From: Devosia sp. 66-14
Lineage (GTDB): Bacteria > Pseudomonadota > Alphaproteobacteria > Rhizobiales > Devosiaceae
NCBI GenBank assembly: GCA_001899085.1
Contig: MKVB01000001.1
Span: forward strand, 839,223 to 903,222
Length of the DNA stretch: 64,000 nt
Reading direction: 5' to 3'
Below are positions 41,835-55,508 of this stretch, piece after piece (position 1 is the first letter of the stretch; the number at the start of each line of letters is the position of its first letter). The position numbers were made by a program, and so were the translations under genes. Below the pieces are notes generated by a model that was not told the DNA's origin, did not search any database, and saw nothing but the letters and a program-made list of their open reading frames with translations.

Positions 41835-43112
41835 TCAGTTGAACCAGAACGCGTAGCCGATCAGCGCGTCGCCGAACACCGCATTGGCCTCCGCGAACGA
41901 CTCGGCGCTGGCGATCGGGCCGTCCTTGAGGAACGGCAACGCATCATAGCCGGTGATCAGCATCACCAGGTCGGTCTTCTTGGCGCTCTCGAAATACGCC
42001 TTGAGATCAAACCCCTTCTGGAAGCGCCAGTGCGGCAGCAGCAGCTTGCCGTCGAGAATCAGGTCGGCGGTGTCGAGGGTCGCCATCCAGGCCTTCACCT
42101 GTGCCTCTGAGACCCTGGCTTCTGGCGTGATCCCGGTCTGCTTCGGGCTCGGCAGCAGCTCGCGGTTGTCGTCGGTCTCGGCGAGGATCGCCTCCCAGTT
42201 GCGACGCGACAGCGCGGAGATGTCCTTGAACCGCGCCAGCACCCGCTTCAGCCGATCGCCATCGGTAACCGGCCAGTTGAGGTGATGGATCGCCGCCAGC
42301 GCATCGGCGATGGCGTTGTCGGATTCCGGATCGAGCATCAGCGTGCCGGTGGAGCGGGTATAGTCCTGCATCGGCAGGCCGGCGCGCGGGAACAGCCGGT
42401 GGAAGGTGGTGTCGAACAGCGCCCGGAAATCGTGGGCGAGGAGGAAATCCGCCTGGGCGGCGAGGATCTGCGTGTAGCCGGCAAGCCAGATCGCATCGGC
42501 CCGGTCGAAGCCGATGGTGGAATCGGGCGGGGTTGCCGGCGTCGGCGCCGGTGCGCCCGGGTCGGTCGGGCCGGGCACCGTCGCGGCCCCGAGCATGGCG
42601 TTGAGCACGTTGCCGATGCTCTCGGTGTCACTGCCCTTGCCGTCACCGTCGAGATCGATCCGCACCTTCAGCACTTCGATGGGCACGACATAGTCGCCGG
42701 TCTCGCCGGCGGTGAGCAGCGCGTCACGCGCCGCGTCCATGTCGTCGACCAGCAGTTGCAGGATGGCGCGGAACTTGTCGTAGTCGAGCGGCTCGGGGTT
42801 GGGGTTCACCGGCACCGGCATGGCCAGCGGCGAGCCCATGATCGGGCCGGCATCGGGAGAAGCGAAGCCGTGGCGATACAGCCCCTGCGCGAAATGCTCG
42901 ACCCCCTGGATGAAGCTGAGCAGGCCGACGCCGAAGCGCCCTTCGAGATCCTGTCGTTCGTAGTAGGGCTTGAGTTCGGAAAGCCCCTCCCCGATCGTAC
43001 CGGCATAAAGGTGCTTGCGCGCGACGTCGCCCGCCTCGTCTGCGAGTACCGGCCAGGACAACGCCGGCAAGCACAGCGCCGCGCACAGCACGACAGTCGC
43101 CAGTTTCAGCAT
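41835..43112 (-). CDS. Secreted hypothetical protein with an EF-hand-like loop
   Basis: A 425-residue exported protein (signal peptide LKLATVVLCAALCLPALSWP). It is largely helical, with repeated residues such as LLSFIQGVEHFAQGLYRHGF and IWLAGYTQILAAQADFLLAH. A canonical 12-residue EF-hand loop, DLDGDGKGSDTE, stands at residues 153-164 with ligands at positions 1, 3, 5, 7, 9 and 12, so calcium binding is likely. A Pro/Thr/Ala-rich linker follows (about 180-197). GGGAGA precedes the ATG at 43112. The gene follows ligA by 21 bases. I do not recognise the family. Confidence 0.78.
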   Translation of the reverse strand: MLKLATVVLCAALCLPALSWPVLADEAGDVARKHLYAGTIGEGLSELKPYYERQDLEGRFGVGLLSFIQGVEHFAQGLYRHGFASPDAGPIMGSPLAMPVPVNPNPEPLDYDKFRAILQLLVDDMDAARDALLTAGETGDYVVPIEVLKVRIDLDGDGKGSDTESIGNVLNAMLGAATVPGPTDPGAPAPTPATPPDSTIGFDRADAIWLAGYTQILAAQADFLLAHDFRALFDTTFHRLFPRAGLPMQDYTRSTGTLMLDPESDNAIADALAAIHHLNWPVTDGDRLKRVLARFKDISALSRRNWEAILAETDDNRELLPSPKQTGITPEARVSEAQVKAWMATLDTADLILDGKLLLPHWRFQKGFDLKAYFESAKKTDLVMLITGYDALPFLKDGPIASAESFAEANAVFGDALIGYAFWFN

Positions 43113-43133
43113 CCGGGTCTCCCAAGCAGTTGG

Positions 43134-47017
<3,884 letters not shown>

Positions 47018-47091
47018 TCGGATGGCCCCTCGGTGGTCGACCGGCCAAACGGGGCCGAACAAACTCGCGCCTTGCAGCCTAGCTCAAAGGG

Positions 47092-47106
47092 GAACAAACA
47101 GGCAAC
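47092..47106 (-). promoter_or_regulatory. Weak candidate LexA box before recN
   Basis: GAAC-N7-CAAC on the plus strand (GTTG-N7-GTTC on the minus) differs by one base from the alphaproteobacterial LexA consensus GAAC-N7-GAAC. It is about 75 bases upstream of recN, a classical SOS gene. A 7-bp hairpin (47101-47118) overlaps it. Confidence 0.3.
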
Positions 47107-47174
47107 AGATTTGTTGCCGGCCCGGCACCGCTTTCAGGAAAAGCTGTGAGACTTTTCCACGCGAAAGCCGGACC

Positions 47175-48026
47175 CTAGCTCTTCTTCAGCTGCGCCAGGC
47201 TGCTGCCGGCGTTCACCTGCGGCGAGATCCCCTGCTTGGCGAGCAGGTCGAACGCCTGCTTGTACCAGCTGCTCTGCGGATAGTTGTGGCCGAGCACGGC
47301 GGCGGCGGTCTGCGCCTCGGAAATGAGGCCGAGCGCCAGGTTCGCCTCGGTCAGGCGGTACAGCGCCTCTTCGATGTGGGTCGAGGTCTGGAACTGCTCG
47401 GCCACCACGCGGAAGCGGTTGATGGCGGCCGGATAGTTGCCGTTGCCCAGATAGTAGCGACCCACCGACATCTCCTTGCCGGCGATCTGGTCGACGCTGA
47501 CCACCATCTTTTCCTGCGCATCCTTGGCGTATTTGCTCGTCGGATAGTTGGCGATGATCATGCTGTAGGTCTCGATGGCATTCTTCGAGATCTGCTGGTC
47601 GCGGGTAATGTCCTTGATCTGCCCGAAATACGAATTGCCCTTGAGATAGAGCACGTAGGGCAGTTCTTTCGATCCCGGATAGAGCGCCATGTAGCGGTCG
47701 GCGGCGAGAATCGCTTCGTCGAACTTGCCGATGCGGTAATTGCCGTAGACCTGCATCAGCTTGGCCTTCTCGTTGAACTCCGAGAACGGGTGCTGGCGCT
47801 CGAGCTTCTCCAGCGTCTTGACCGCGGTGACGTAGCGCTGCTTGTCCATGTCGTCGAGCGCCTGCTGGTACAGGACCTCGGGAGCGACGATCGCCTCTTC
47901 CTTGATCTTGGGCTGGCCGAACAGGTTGCAGCCGGCGAGCAAGACCACGACAGCGCCCATCAGCACGAAACGCGCGAACCGGCTCGAAATACCTGCATGC
48001 TGAGAGATCGTCACGACCTGCCCCAT
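47175..48026 (-). CDS. bamD: Outer membrane protein assembly factor BamD
   Basis: A 283-residue lipoprotein of the BAM complex, which inserts beta-barrel proteins into the outer membrane. The lipobox LLAGC gives Cys33. TPR units follow: EVLYQQALDDMDKQRYVTAV, ELPYVLYLKGNSYFGQIKDI with DQQISKNAIETYSMIIANYP, and EEALYRLTEANLALGL. The N-terminal extension before the hydrophobic signal is about 20 residues. It follows lpxC by 70 bases on the same strand. Confidence 0.95.
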   Translation of the reverse strand: MGQVVTISQHAGISSRFARFVLMGAVVVLLAGCNLFGQPKIKEEAIVAPEVLYQQALDDMDKQRYVTAVKTLEKLERQHPFSEFNEKAKLMQVYGNYRIGKFDEAILAADRYMALYPGSKELPYVLYLKGNSYFGQIKDITRDQQISKNAIETYSMIIANYPTSKYAKDAQEKMVVSVDQIAGKEMSVGRYYLGNGNYPAAINRFRVVAEQFQTSTHIEEALYRLTEANLALGLISEAQTAAAVLGHNYPQSSWYKQAFDLLAKQGISPQVNAGSSLAQLKKS

Positions 48027-48096
48027 CCCATTGACGCACTGCCCAAACTGGCAGGCGGACTACTGACAAAAAAGATCAAAACTGTGGCGCGGCCTG

Positions 48097-49053
48097 TCAA
48101 CCAACCGAGCGCAGGTAGGACTGTACGTTGAGCCCTTCGGGCATGTCATCGAGTGCGTCGAAGGCAACCGGCAGCTGATCGGCGGTGACGATCTCGTAGT
48201 TGGCTTCGCTGGCGAACAGGCCATGCAGAACCAGCGCGTTGAGCGCATGACCACCCTTGTAGGACCGGAACCGCCCGTAGATCGGCAGGCCGCACAGCGC
48301 CAGATCGCCGATGGCGTCGAGCAGCTTGTGGCGGACGAACTCGTCTTCGTAGCGCAGGCCACCCGGATTGAGAATCCGATCCTCGTGCACGGTGATCGAA
48401 TTTTCCATCGAGGAGCCGAGCGCATAGCCGGCCTGGCGGAGAATCTTTGCGTCGCGCACGAACCCGAAAGTGCGGGCTCGCGAGACGTCGTCGTAATACT
48501 TGCGCGGCGTCCAGTCGAAGATCATCCGCTGACGGCCGATCACCCGGCTGTCGAAATCGATCTCGAGGTCCAGCATGCGGCCGTTATACGGCTCCAGCGC
48601 AGCGGACGCCTCGTTGTTGCGCACCAGTACCTGGCGCATGATCTTGATGTAGCGGCGCGGCGCCGGCTGCACCATCAGGCCGACCTGCTGGATGCCCTGC
48701 ACGAAGGGCCAGGCGCTGCCATCAATGATCGGACATTCGGCGCCGGTCAGCACCATATGGGCATTGTCGACTCCCATGCCGGAAAGCGCGGAAACCACAT
48801 GCTCGACGGTCGCCACCGAGACGCTGTCGCCGAGGTCGAGCGTGGTGCACAGCGTCGTGCGGGTCACGCGCGAGAAGTGCACCGGCACCGGGCCGATGCG
48901 GCGTCCGTCGTCCAGCAGGCGCGTCACCGTATAACCGCTATCGGGTGCGGCAGGCTCGAGCGTGAGGGTAACAGGAGCGCCGGAGTGAACGCCGATGCCG
49001 CTGAATTCGAGCGCATCGGCCAAAGTACGCTGCCGCGCCGAAAGTTTATGCAT
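48097..49053 (-). CDS. lpxC: UDP-3-O-acyl-N-acetylglucosamine deacetylase LpxC
   Basis: A 318-residue zinc deacetylase catalysing the committed step of lipid A synthesis. It starts MHKLSARQRTLADALEFSGI; SVATVEHVVSALSGMGVDNA holds the first zinc His, and HKLLDAIGDLALCG the second His and the Asp. GGHALNALVLHGLF contains the catalytic His. The start is ATG 49053, preceded by GGAG about ten bases upstream. Its place after ftsZ is conserved in many proteobacteria; a terminator between the two suggests lpxC also has its own promoter. Confidence 0.97.
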   Translation of the reverse strand: MHKLSARQRTLADALEFSGIGVHSGAPVTLTLEPAAPDSGYTVTRLLDDGRRIGPVPVHFSRVTRTTLCTTLDLGDSVSVATVEHVVSALSGMGVDNAHMVLTGAECPIIDGSAWPFVQGIQQVGLMVQPAPRRYIKIMRQVLVRNNEASAALEPYNGRMLDLEIDFDSRVIGRQRMIFDWTPRKYYDDVSRARTFGFVRDAKILRQAGYALGSSMENSITVHEDRILNPGGLRYEDEFVRHKLLDAIGDLALCGLPIYGRFRSYKGGHALNALVLHGLFASEANYEIVTADQLPVAFDALDDMPEGLNVQSYLRSVG

Positions 49054-49100
49054 GCTGTAAGGACTCCAGCCCCGTCTGCGACCCGGTGCAGTCATAGACA

Positions 49101-49130
49101 ATAAAATCCCGGCGCGGAAGCCGCGCCGGG
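49101..49130 (-). terminator. Terminator after ftsZ
   Basis: CCCGGCGCGG and CCGCGCCGGG form a perfect 10-bp stem with an AAG loop (49108-49130). On the minus strand it is followed by ATTTTATTG, a fair U-tract. It lies 30 bases beyond the ftsZ stop and ends or attenuates the division operon before lpxC. Confidence 0.85.
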
Positions 49131-49160
49131 GGCGTGTATTCGGGCTTTCCCCCGCGGCTA

Positions 49161-50807
49161 TTAGCCGTGTTTGCGGAGGAAGGCAGGGATCTCGATGTGC
49201 TCTTTCTGAGCCGGCTGCGCCGGGGCGCGACCATACTGGTCGGCATTGCCGCGGGCACCCTCGGCGCTGGCCGAAACCCGCGCATTCCGGGCGCCTCCGG
49301 CTTCGATGGCGCTGCGTGCGGCAGCGTCGTCGGCGCTCGGCTCGACCGCCGGCTCGGCCCGTGTCGGCTCATTCGACTTAAGGCTAATGCCGACATTGGA
49401 GGCCAGGCGCTTGAACAGGGCGCGGGCATTCCGCGGCTCCGGTTCCTGCTTTTCTTGCGCCGTGAGTGACTGCCTTGCAACAGCCGGGAACTCCTCGGTG
49501 CGCGGCATCCGGCGCTGACCGTCGGGGCGTTCGGCGCTGGAGGGCACATAGGCGCTCGGAATCGGCGCTTCGATGAGTCGCGGCGCTTCCTCGAGATGCG
49601 TGTGGCTGGCCTGCGGGATATAGGGCTCGACGGTGATGCCGTCGTCTTCCTGATATTCCTGGTAGCTCGGCTCGGCGTAGGAAATCGCCTCGGCCACGGC
49701 CTGCTCGACCTGAGTCTCGAATTCCGGCTCGGGCTGTGCCTCGACCACCGGAGCACGCTCCGGCATGGCCTGGCGCATCACGGCTGCCTGCAGCGGCTGG
49801 CGCGACGGATTGGCCTTCATCGGCTCGAGCGCCTGAACCATCGTCGCGTCGGTACCGGTAGCAACGACGGAGACGCGGATCGTGCCTGTCATGTCAGGAT
49901 CGAAGGTCGCGCCGAGGATGATGTTGGCATCCGAGTCGACTTCCTCGCGGATGCGGCTGGCCGCCTCGTCGACTTCGTAGAGCGTGAGATCCGGGCCGCC
50001 GGTGATCGAGATCAACAGGCCGCGCGCCCCCTGCATCGACACATCGTCGAGCAGCGGATTGGCGATCGCCGCTTCGGCCGCATGGCGCGCCCGATCCTCG
50101 CCGGAAGCCTCGCCCGTCCCCATCATCGCCTTGCCCATGCCGCGCATCACGGCGCGCACGTCGGCGAAGTCGAGGTTGATCAGGCCTTCCTTGACCATCA
50201 GGTCGGTGATGCAGGCGACGCCGGAGTAGAGCACCTGGTCCGCCATCTTGAAGGCATCGGCGAAGGTGGTCTTCTCGTTGGCGACACGGAAGAGATTCTG
50301 GTTCGGGATGACGATCAGCGTGTCGACATGCCGGTGCAGTTCGTCGATGCCGTCCTCTGCGAGACGCGAGCGGCGGTTGCCTTCGAACTGGAACGGCTTG
50401 GTGACCACGCCAACCGTCAGGATGCCCTGCTCGCGAGCCGCACGCGCCACCACCGGCGCAGCGCCCGTACCGGTGCCGCCACCCATGCCCGCGGTGATGA
50501 ACACCATGTGAGCGCCGCTCAGGTGGTCATTGATCTCGTCGTAGCTTTCTTCGGCAGCCGCCCTGCCCACTTCCGGGTGCGAACCGGCGCCGAGCCCCTC
50601 GGTAACCGAGACACCCAGCTGGATGATCCGCTGCGCGCTCGAGAGCGCCAGGGCCTGTGCGTCCGTGTTGGCGCAGACGAAGTCCACTCCAGACAGGCCC
50701 GACGCGATCATGTTGTTGACTGCGTTGCCGCCGGCCCCGCCGACACCGAACACGGTGATGCGCGGCTTCAGTTCTTGAATGTCCGGAATGGTGAGGTTGA
50801 TGGTCAT
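49161..50807 (-). CDS. ftsZ: Cell division GTPase FtsZ
   Basis: A 548-residue tubulin homologue that forms the division ring. The GTPase core (1-320) has [15 protein letters not shown], the tubulin signature [20 protein letters not shown] and the T7-loop [12 protein letters not shown] disordered linker of about 200 residues, rich in Glu/Pro/Ala and with several ARAE segments, follows. The C-terminal peptide [10 protein letters not shown] docks FtsA and other divisome proteins. The long linker is normal for alphaproteobacteria. A 311-base upstream region with a CtrA-like site separates it from ftsA, so it likely has its own promoter. Confidence 0.98.
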   Translation of the reverse strand: MTINLTIPDIQELKPRITVFGVGGAGGNAVNNMIASGLSGVDFVCANTDAQALALSSAQRIIQLGVSVTEGLGAGSHPEVGRAAAEESYDEINDHLSGAHMVFITAGMGGGTGTGAAPVVARAAREQGILTVGVVTKPFQFEGNRRSRLAEDGIDELHRHVDTLIVIPNQNLFRVANEKTTFADAFKMADQVLYSGVACITDLMVKEGLINLDFADVRAVMRGMGKAMMGTGEASGEDRARHAAEAAIANPLLDDVSMQGARGLLISITGGPDLTLYEVDEAASRIREEVDSDANIILGATFDPDMTGTIRVSVVATGTDATMVQALEPMKANPSRQPLQAAVMRQAMPERAPVVEAQPEPEFETQVEQAVAEAISYAEPSYQEYQEDDGITVEPYIPQASHTHLEEAPRLIEAPIPSAYVPSSAERPDGQRRMPRTEEFPAVARQSLTAQEKQEPEPRNARALFKRLASNVGISLKSNEPTRAEPAVEPSADDAAARSAIEAGGARNARVSASAEGARGNADQYGRAPAQPAQKEHIEIPAFLRKHG

Positions 50808-51118
50808 GATGGCCCCATGAGTGGCGTGTGGGACCAGTATTAGTCGCCAATTCGTTAATCAGACCCTAACAATGCCCTCAAAACCGTTAACGTGATGGCA
50901 ATTTGCAAGCCGGGCTAACGGCTTGGTAGGCTTACGTTAAGCATGAAGTTCAGGGAAACTGCGGGGCAATGGCCACGCGACTGGACGACTCACCTTTTCG
51001 CATCTTTTGGGCTCCCCCGACTCTATGCGCCCCGGGCGTACGCCCGACGCCTGGTGAGTCCGCCGAGGCGGGCGGCTGGTTGCCGGGCGATGATGCGGTG
51101 GGACGAGTGGCAGCCGAC
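50808..51118. promoter_or_regulatory. ftsA-ftsZ intergenic region with a CtrA-like site
   Basis: These 311 bases carry no convincing gene. The AT-rich part near ftsZ contains TTAATCAGACCCTAAC (50855-50870), which is TTAA-N7-CTAAC, one base off the CtrA box TTAA-N7-TTAAC. It lies 48 bases from the ftsZ start, where CtrA represses ftsZ in Caulobacter. Further GTTAAC (50886-50891) and CTAACG/CGTTAA pieces lie nearby. The half near ftsA is GC-rich and featureless. Confidence 0.45.
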
Positions 51119-52432
51119 TCAGAAGCTGGTGCGCAGCCAGTTGCCGACACGGGCGAAATAGCCGTCGGTGCCGGTGAGGCGCACCGAGCGATGCGGCTCC
51201 ACATATTCCTGCGCGCAGACCTGCGGATAGATCAGCATTCCCGCGACCGTGGCGAATGCGGGGCCCTTGGCCATCTCCGGCAGACCCGAGATTCCCATCG
51301 GTCGGCCATTGCGGACATTGCGGGCCAGCACCCGACGCGCCACTTCCGGCAGGCCGGTGAGCTCGCTGGCGCCGCCGGTCAGCACGAATCGCCGGCCGCA
51401 GATATCCATCATCCCGGTCGCCTGCATGCGATCCTTGATGGCGGTGAGCACTTCTTCGACGCGCGGCCGGATGATGCGGGTGATGTGCGAACGCGGGATC
51501 TGCCCCGGAGCTTCGTCACGCGTGGCGCCCACGGGAGTGATGGCGATCATGTCGCGCTCATCGGTCTGCGCCGGCAGCACCGAGCCGTACATGGTCTTCA
51601 ACCGCTCCGCGTCGGCGATTCCCACCGACAGATGGCGTGCGATATCGAGGGTCAGGTGATGCCCGCCGATGGCGATGGCATCGGAATAGACCAGTTGCCC
51701 CTCGGAAAACACCGACACCGTGGTGGTGGCGCCGCCGAAATCGATGCACGCGACCCCCAGCGAGCTCTCGTCGTCGACCAGGGTCGCGAGGCCCGACGCA
51801 TAGGGCGTCGCCATCAGCGCCTCGATCTGCAGGTGGCAGCGATGCAGCACCAGTTCGATATTGCGCATGGCCAGCGTCTCCGCCGAAACCACCGCGACAT
51901 CGATCGATAGCTTCTCGCCGACCATGTTCTTGGGATCCTTGATCCCCTTCTGGCCGTCGAGCGCATAGCCGATCGGCAGCGCGTGGATGATCGAGCGCTC
52001 CGGGCGCACCGACCGTTCGTTCACCGCGCGCAGCACACGCTGGATATCGGCGCGTTCCACTTCCTGGCCGCCCAGGTTGACGCCGGCCGAGAACGTCTCG
52101 GAGCCGAGTCGGCCGGCAGTGACGTTGACAATCACCGACTGCACGGTGACGCCGGCAGCCCGCTCGGCGATGCCGACCACGGTGCGCACGGCCTGCTCGG
52201 CCTTGTCGAGGTCGGTGATGACGCCGCTCTTGATGCCCGATGACGGGCCGTAGCCAAAGCCGATGACCTCGACATTGTGCGTGCGGCCGCGCAGCGACTT
52301 GCCTTCCGGCCGCGGCACCAGCCGCGCGATGACGCAGCAGATCTTGGTCGAGCCGATGTCGAGCACCGTCACCAGGGAGGTGCGGCCCGGCTGAACTGGC
52401 TTGAGCCGCGCGGTCAGGGCATCGGTCATCAT
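51119..52432 (-). CDS. ftsA: Cell division protein FtsA
   Basis: A 437-residue actin-fold protein that anchors FtsZ to the membrane and activates septal wall synthesis. LVTVLDIGSTKICCVIARLV is the phosphate-1 loop; ACIDFGGATTTVSVFSEGQL is the phosphate-2 loop; FVLTGGASELTGLPEVARR is the adenosine motif. The segment for domain 1C is present. The C-terminal amphipathic end is VGNWLRTSF. Two adjacent ATGs (52432, 52429) are possible starts. It follows ftsQ after 4 bases. Confidence 0.97.
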   Translation of the reverse strand: MMTDALTARLKPVQPGRTSLVTVLDIGSTKICCVIARLVPRPEGKSLRGRTHNVEVIGFGYGPSSGIKSGVITDLDKAEQAVRTVVGIAERAAGVTVQSVIVNVTAGRLGSETFSAGVNLGGQEVERADIQRVLRAVNERSVRPERSIIHALPIGYALDGQKGIKDPKNMVGEKLSIDVAVVSAETLAMRNIELVLHRCHLQIEALMATPYASGLATLVDDESSLGVACIDFGGATTTVSVFSEGQLVYSDAIAIGGHHLTLDIARHLSVGIADAERLKTMYGSVLPAQTDERDMIAITPVGATRDEAPGQIPRSHITRIIRPRVEEVLTAIKDRMQATGMMDICGRRFVLTGGASELTGLPEVARRVLARNVRNGRPMGISGLPEMAKGPAFATVAGMLIYPQVCAQEYVEPHRSVRLTGTDGYFARVGNWLRTSF

Positions 52433-52436
52433 GGTC

Positions 52437-53438
52437 TTACTGAGTCCGGGTTACAGGCACGACGGGAGCGACAACGGCGGCAGCCCCGGCAGCAGCGGGG
52501 GCGGAGGCGGTGGAACTGGCAGGCGGGCTCGCGGGCTTCTTGGCCGGCTTCTTGCCCTTGGCCGCCGCGATCTGCTCGGCGGCGATCTCGCCCGGCTTCA
52601 GCGTCACGATGCCCTGCACCCTCAGATCGATCAGCGTCACATCGCGATCGAGCAGGGCGTAATCGGCCTGGTACATGTCGAGCTGATCCAGCGCCTGCGC
52701 CACGCCGTTCTCCGGCAGCTGCACGCGCAGGCCGTTGCGGTAGATCAGGTCCCAGCGGCGATCGCCGATCCGGCTGAGCGCGGCGAGCTGGTTCTGCAGC
52801 GTCGCGTGGCGGCTGAGGATGCGCACCATGGGCACGGCGTCGTCGGCAGCCCCCTCCCCGATCACCAGCGGCAGGTCGGTGTAGGAGCTGATATCGGTGC
52901 CGATCTTCTTGCCCGCCTCGTCGATCAGCCAGGTCGTGTCGCCGACGCGCCAGCGCACCACCGGCACCTTCTCGACGATCGAGACGATGACCTTGTTGGG
53001 ATAGACCTTGCGAACAGTGGCCGACTTCACGGCGCGCAGCCATTCGAGCCGCGCCTGCGCCTTCTGGGCATCAAAGGTCAGGGTCGAGTTGCCCGTCCCC
53101 ACCGTCAGCAGGGTGATGATATCCTTGTCGGCGGTCAGCGTCTGGCCGCTGATCTCGATGGCGTCGATGCCGAAACCGGCCTGGGCGAACTCACCCTGCA
53201 CGAAGCGATAGGCGGTCAGGCCGGCCGCGCCGATCGCGTCGCGCGCCTCGTAGACGCCGAACGCCAGCAGCAGCGCCAGGATCGCGCCGAAGCTGCGCAG
53301 GATGACCTGCTTGTGCAACACCCAGACATGGCTGGCCTTGACCAGGGCGCGGCGGCTGGGACGTGGAAGTGGAACGGGGAAATGACGAGGATCGACAGGC
53401 TGGGCGTTGGCGAAACTCTTGGCCCCTACCTGTTGCAA
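52437..53438 (-). CDS. ftsQ: Cell division protein FtsQ
   Basis: A 333-residue single-pass protein. The cytoplasmic tail (1-45) is basic, the transmembrane helix is about 47-63 ([20 protein letters not shown]), and the POTRA domain follows ([20 protein letters not shown]). It bridges early and late divisome proteins. An Ala/Pro/Lys tail of about 45 residues ends the chain. The start is TTG 53438: GGAGG lies 7 bases upstream inside the end of ddl, and no ATG/GTG before the helix has such a site. Confidence 0.93.
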   Translation of the reverse strand: MQQVGAKSFANAQPVDPRHFPVPLPRPSRRALVKASHVWVLHKQVILRSFGAILALLLAFGVYEARDAIGAAGLTAYRFVQGEFAQAGFGIDAIEISGQTLTADKDIITLLTVGTGNSTLTFDAQKAQARLEWLRAVKSATVRKVYPNKVIVSIVEKVPVVRWRVGDTTWLIDEAGKKIGTDISSYTDLPLVIGEGAADDAVPMVRILSRHATLQNQLAALSRIGDRRWDLIYRNGLRVQLPENGVAQALDQLDMYQADYALLDRDVTLIDLRVQGIVTLKPGEIAAEQIAAAKGKKPAKKPASPPASSTASAPAAAGAAAVVAPVVPVTRTQ

Positions 53439-54346
53439 CTCGCATCCTCCACCATCCAGGCAACCAGCTCCTCGAACGAGTGGCCGGCATGGCGGGCCTG
53501 TTCGGGAACCAGTGACGTTTCGGTCATGCCTGGTTGGGTGTTGATCTCGAGGCAGACGAGCTCGCCGTCCGGCCCTGCCTGGTCGTTGTAGCGGAAGTCA
53601 CTCCGCGACACGCCCCGGCACCCAAGCGCAGCATGCGCCTTAAGCGCCATCTTCTGCACTTTGTCGTAAATTTTCGGTTGAATTTCAGCCGGAATGACGT
53701 GGCGCGAGCCGCCGTGGGCGTACTTTGCCTCATAATTGTAGAAGCTGAGGTCGGTTACGATCTCCGTTACCCCCAGCGCCACGTCGCCCATCACCGCGCA
53801 GGTGAGCTCGCGGCCGGGGATGTAGCGCTCGACCATCACGTCCTCGCCCGAGTTCCAGTCCTCGCGCAGCAGCTCCTGCGGCGGGTGCGACTGGTCGGCC
53901 TTGACGATGAACACCCCGAAGCTCGAGCCGTCGGCGATCGGCTTGACCACATAGGGCGGCGCCATGACATGAGCTCGCGCCACTTCGGCGCGGTTGGCGA
54001 TCGTGTGGTCGGTGACCGGAATGCCGGCCGCCTTGAACATGATCTTGGCCTGGTGCTTGTCCATTGCCAGCGCCGAAGCCAGGACGCCGGAATGCGTATA
54101 GGGAATGCGCAGGAATTCGAGCACACCCTGGATCGTGCCATCCTCGCCATAGCGCCCATGCAGGGCGTTGAAGGCAACGTCGGGCTTCAGCTCGCGCAGC
54201 ACCTCGGCGATGTCATAGCCGACATCGACCTCGGTGACCTGGTAGCCGCCATTGCGCAGCGCCTGTGCACACCCGGTCCCCGAAGCGATCGACACCGGCC
54301 GTTCATTCGAAATGCCGCCCATCAGGACTGCGACGTGCTTGGTCAT
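53426..54346 (-). CDS. ddl: D-alanine--D-alanine ligase
   Basis: A 306-residue ATP-grasp enzyme making the D-Ala-D-Ala dipeptide for MurF. Motifs: [69 protein letters not shown] and [19 protein letters not shown], which carries the Mg-binding Glu/Asn and the tyrosine-or-serine loop. The start is ATG 54346, with a GGGAGC sequence just before it. It ends 13 bases into ftsQ. Confidence 0.97.
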   Translation of the reverse strand: MTKHVAVLMGGISNERPVSIASGTGCAQALRNGGYQVTEVDVGYDIAEVLRELKPDVAFNALHGRYGEDGTIQGVLEFLRIPYTHSGVLASALAMDKHQAKIMFKAAGIPVTDHTIANRAEVARAHVMAPPYVVKPIADGSSFGVFIVKADQSHPPQELLREDWNSGEDVMVERYIPGRELTCAVMGDVALGVTEIVTDLSFYNYEAKYAHGGSRHVIPAEIQPKIYDKVQKMALKAHAALGCRGVSRSDFRYNDQAGPDGELVCLEINTQPGMTETSLVPEQARHAGHSFEELVAWMVEDASCNR

Positions 54347-54370
54347 GGGGAGCTCCCGAGAGTCTGGCGC

Positions 54371-54504
54371 GTGGGGCCACCCCCACCCTTGATCCCTCCC
54401 CACAAGGGGGAGGGAGACGACTGATAGTTCAGCAGATTTCCGGCCGGCCGGTTCTGCGCCTCCCTCCCCCTTGTGGGGAGGGACTGAGGGTGGGGGTGCC
54501 CCAC
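54371..54504. repeat. Intergenic GC-rich inverted repeat, copy 2
   Basis: A 134-base palindromic element between murB and ddl. The outer arms are GTGGGGCCACCCCCACCC and GGGTGGGGGTGCCCCAC, the inner arms CCTCCCCACAAGGGGGAGGG and CCTCCCCCTTGTGGGGAGG. It shares the CCACCCTTGATCCCTCCCC block with the 37098-37254 copy. It lies inside a long operon, so transcripts must pass through the strong hairpin it would form. Confidence 0.82.
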
Positions 54505-54515
54505 GCTCGAAATTG

Positions 54516-55508
54516 TCAGACCGCTCCCGTGAACGGCGCCCCGTCCATGAACTCGCGCACCTCGCGCCCGGGCAGGAAGTGGCCCATGCGGCGGACTTCC
54601 CATTTCAGTTCGATGCCGTGCTTGTCGCGCACCTTCTGGCGGATCGACTCACCGACCGTCTCGACCTCGAAGGCATCGGCTTCGCCCATATTGATGAGGA
54701 AGTTGGAGTGCATCTCGCTCATCTGCGCCCGCCCGAAGGTGAAGCCGCGGCCGCCGGCCTCGTCGATCACCTTCCAGCTCGAGTGCCCCTCGGGATTCTT
54801 GAAGGTCGAGCCGGCGGTCTTGGCGCGGGTCGGCTGCGTGCTTTCGCGCCGCTCGGTCACCGTGCGCATCTCGGTGAGGATCTTCTCGGAATCGCCGGCA
54901 AAGCCCTGGTACATGGCGGAGACGAACACCGCCCCACGCGGGCCGTTCGACTTGCGGTAGAGGTAGCCCATCTGTTCATTGCTGAGCGTGATGATCTCGC
55001 CCTGCCGGGTCACGGCGCGCAGCTCGATCATGCGGTTGCGCGTCTCGGTGCCGTAGCAGCCGGCATTCATGTAGAGCGCCCCGCCAATGCCGCCGGGAAT
55101 CCCGCGATAGAACCACAACCCGTCAATGCCGGCTTCGGCCGACGCGGTCGCCACCTTCACGTCCGGCACTGCCGCGCCGGCGCGCACCCGGTGGCCGTCG
55201 AGAATGTCGATGGCGCCAAAGCCCTTGGCCGGCAGCCGGATCACCACGCCGTCGAGACCGCCATCGCGGATCAGGAGGTTCGAGCCGAGCCCGATGACGG
55301 TGACGCGAATCTCGGCCGGCAGGTATTTCAGGAAGAATGCCAGGTCGTCTTCGTCGACGGGGCGGAAGAACAGTTGCGCCGGGCCCCCTACCCTGAGCGT
55401 CGTCATCTCGTCGAGCGGCTGGTTGGGAATCAACTGGCCGCGCACCTCGGAGGTCCAGCCGCCGAGCGTCGGGATCAGGTCAGGCCACTGGGGAACATGA
55501 ACGTTCAT
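54516..55508 (-). CDS. murB: UDP-N-acetylenolpyruvoylglucosamine reductase MurB
   Basis: A 330-residue FAD enzyme making UDP-MurNAc. [20 protein letters not shown] and [20 protein letters not shown] bind [23 protein letters not shown] is the substrate motif. [20 protein letters not shown] and [15 protein letters not shown] complete the type II-like MurB. The ATG at 55508 overlaps the murC stop by four bases. Confidence 0.97.
   Translation of the reverse strand: MNVHVPQWPDLIPTLGGWTSEVRGQLIPNQPLDEMTTLRVGGPAQLFFRPVDEDDLAFFLKYLPAEIRVTVIGLGSNLLIRDGGLDGVVIRLPAKGFGAIDILDGHRVRAGAAVPDVKVATASAEAGIDGLWFYRGIPGGIGGALYMNAGCYGTETRNRMIELRAVTRQGEIITLSNEQMGYLYRKSNGPRGAVFVSAMYQGFAGDSEKILTEMRTVTERRESTQPTRAKTAGSTFKNPEGHSSWKVIDEAGGRGFTFGRAQMSEMHSNFLINMGEADAFEVETVGESIRQKVRDKHGIELKWEVRRMGHFLPGREVREFMDGAPFTGAV

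Noticed and set aside
41835-43112. Imelysin or iron-regulated protein A identity for the EF-hand gene
   Set aside because: The helical, exported architecture is reminiscent, but I do not find the GxHxxE motif or a convincing duplicated domain.
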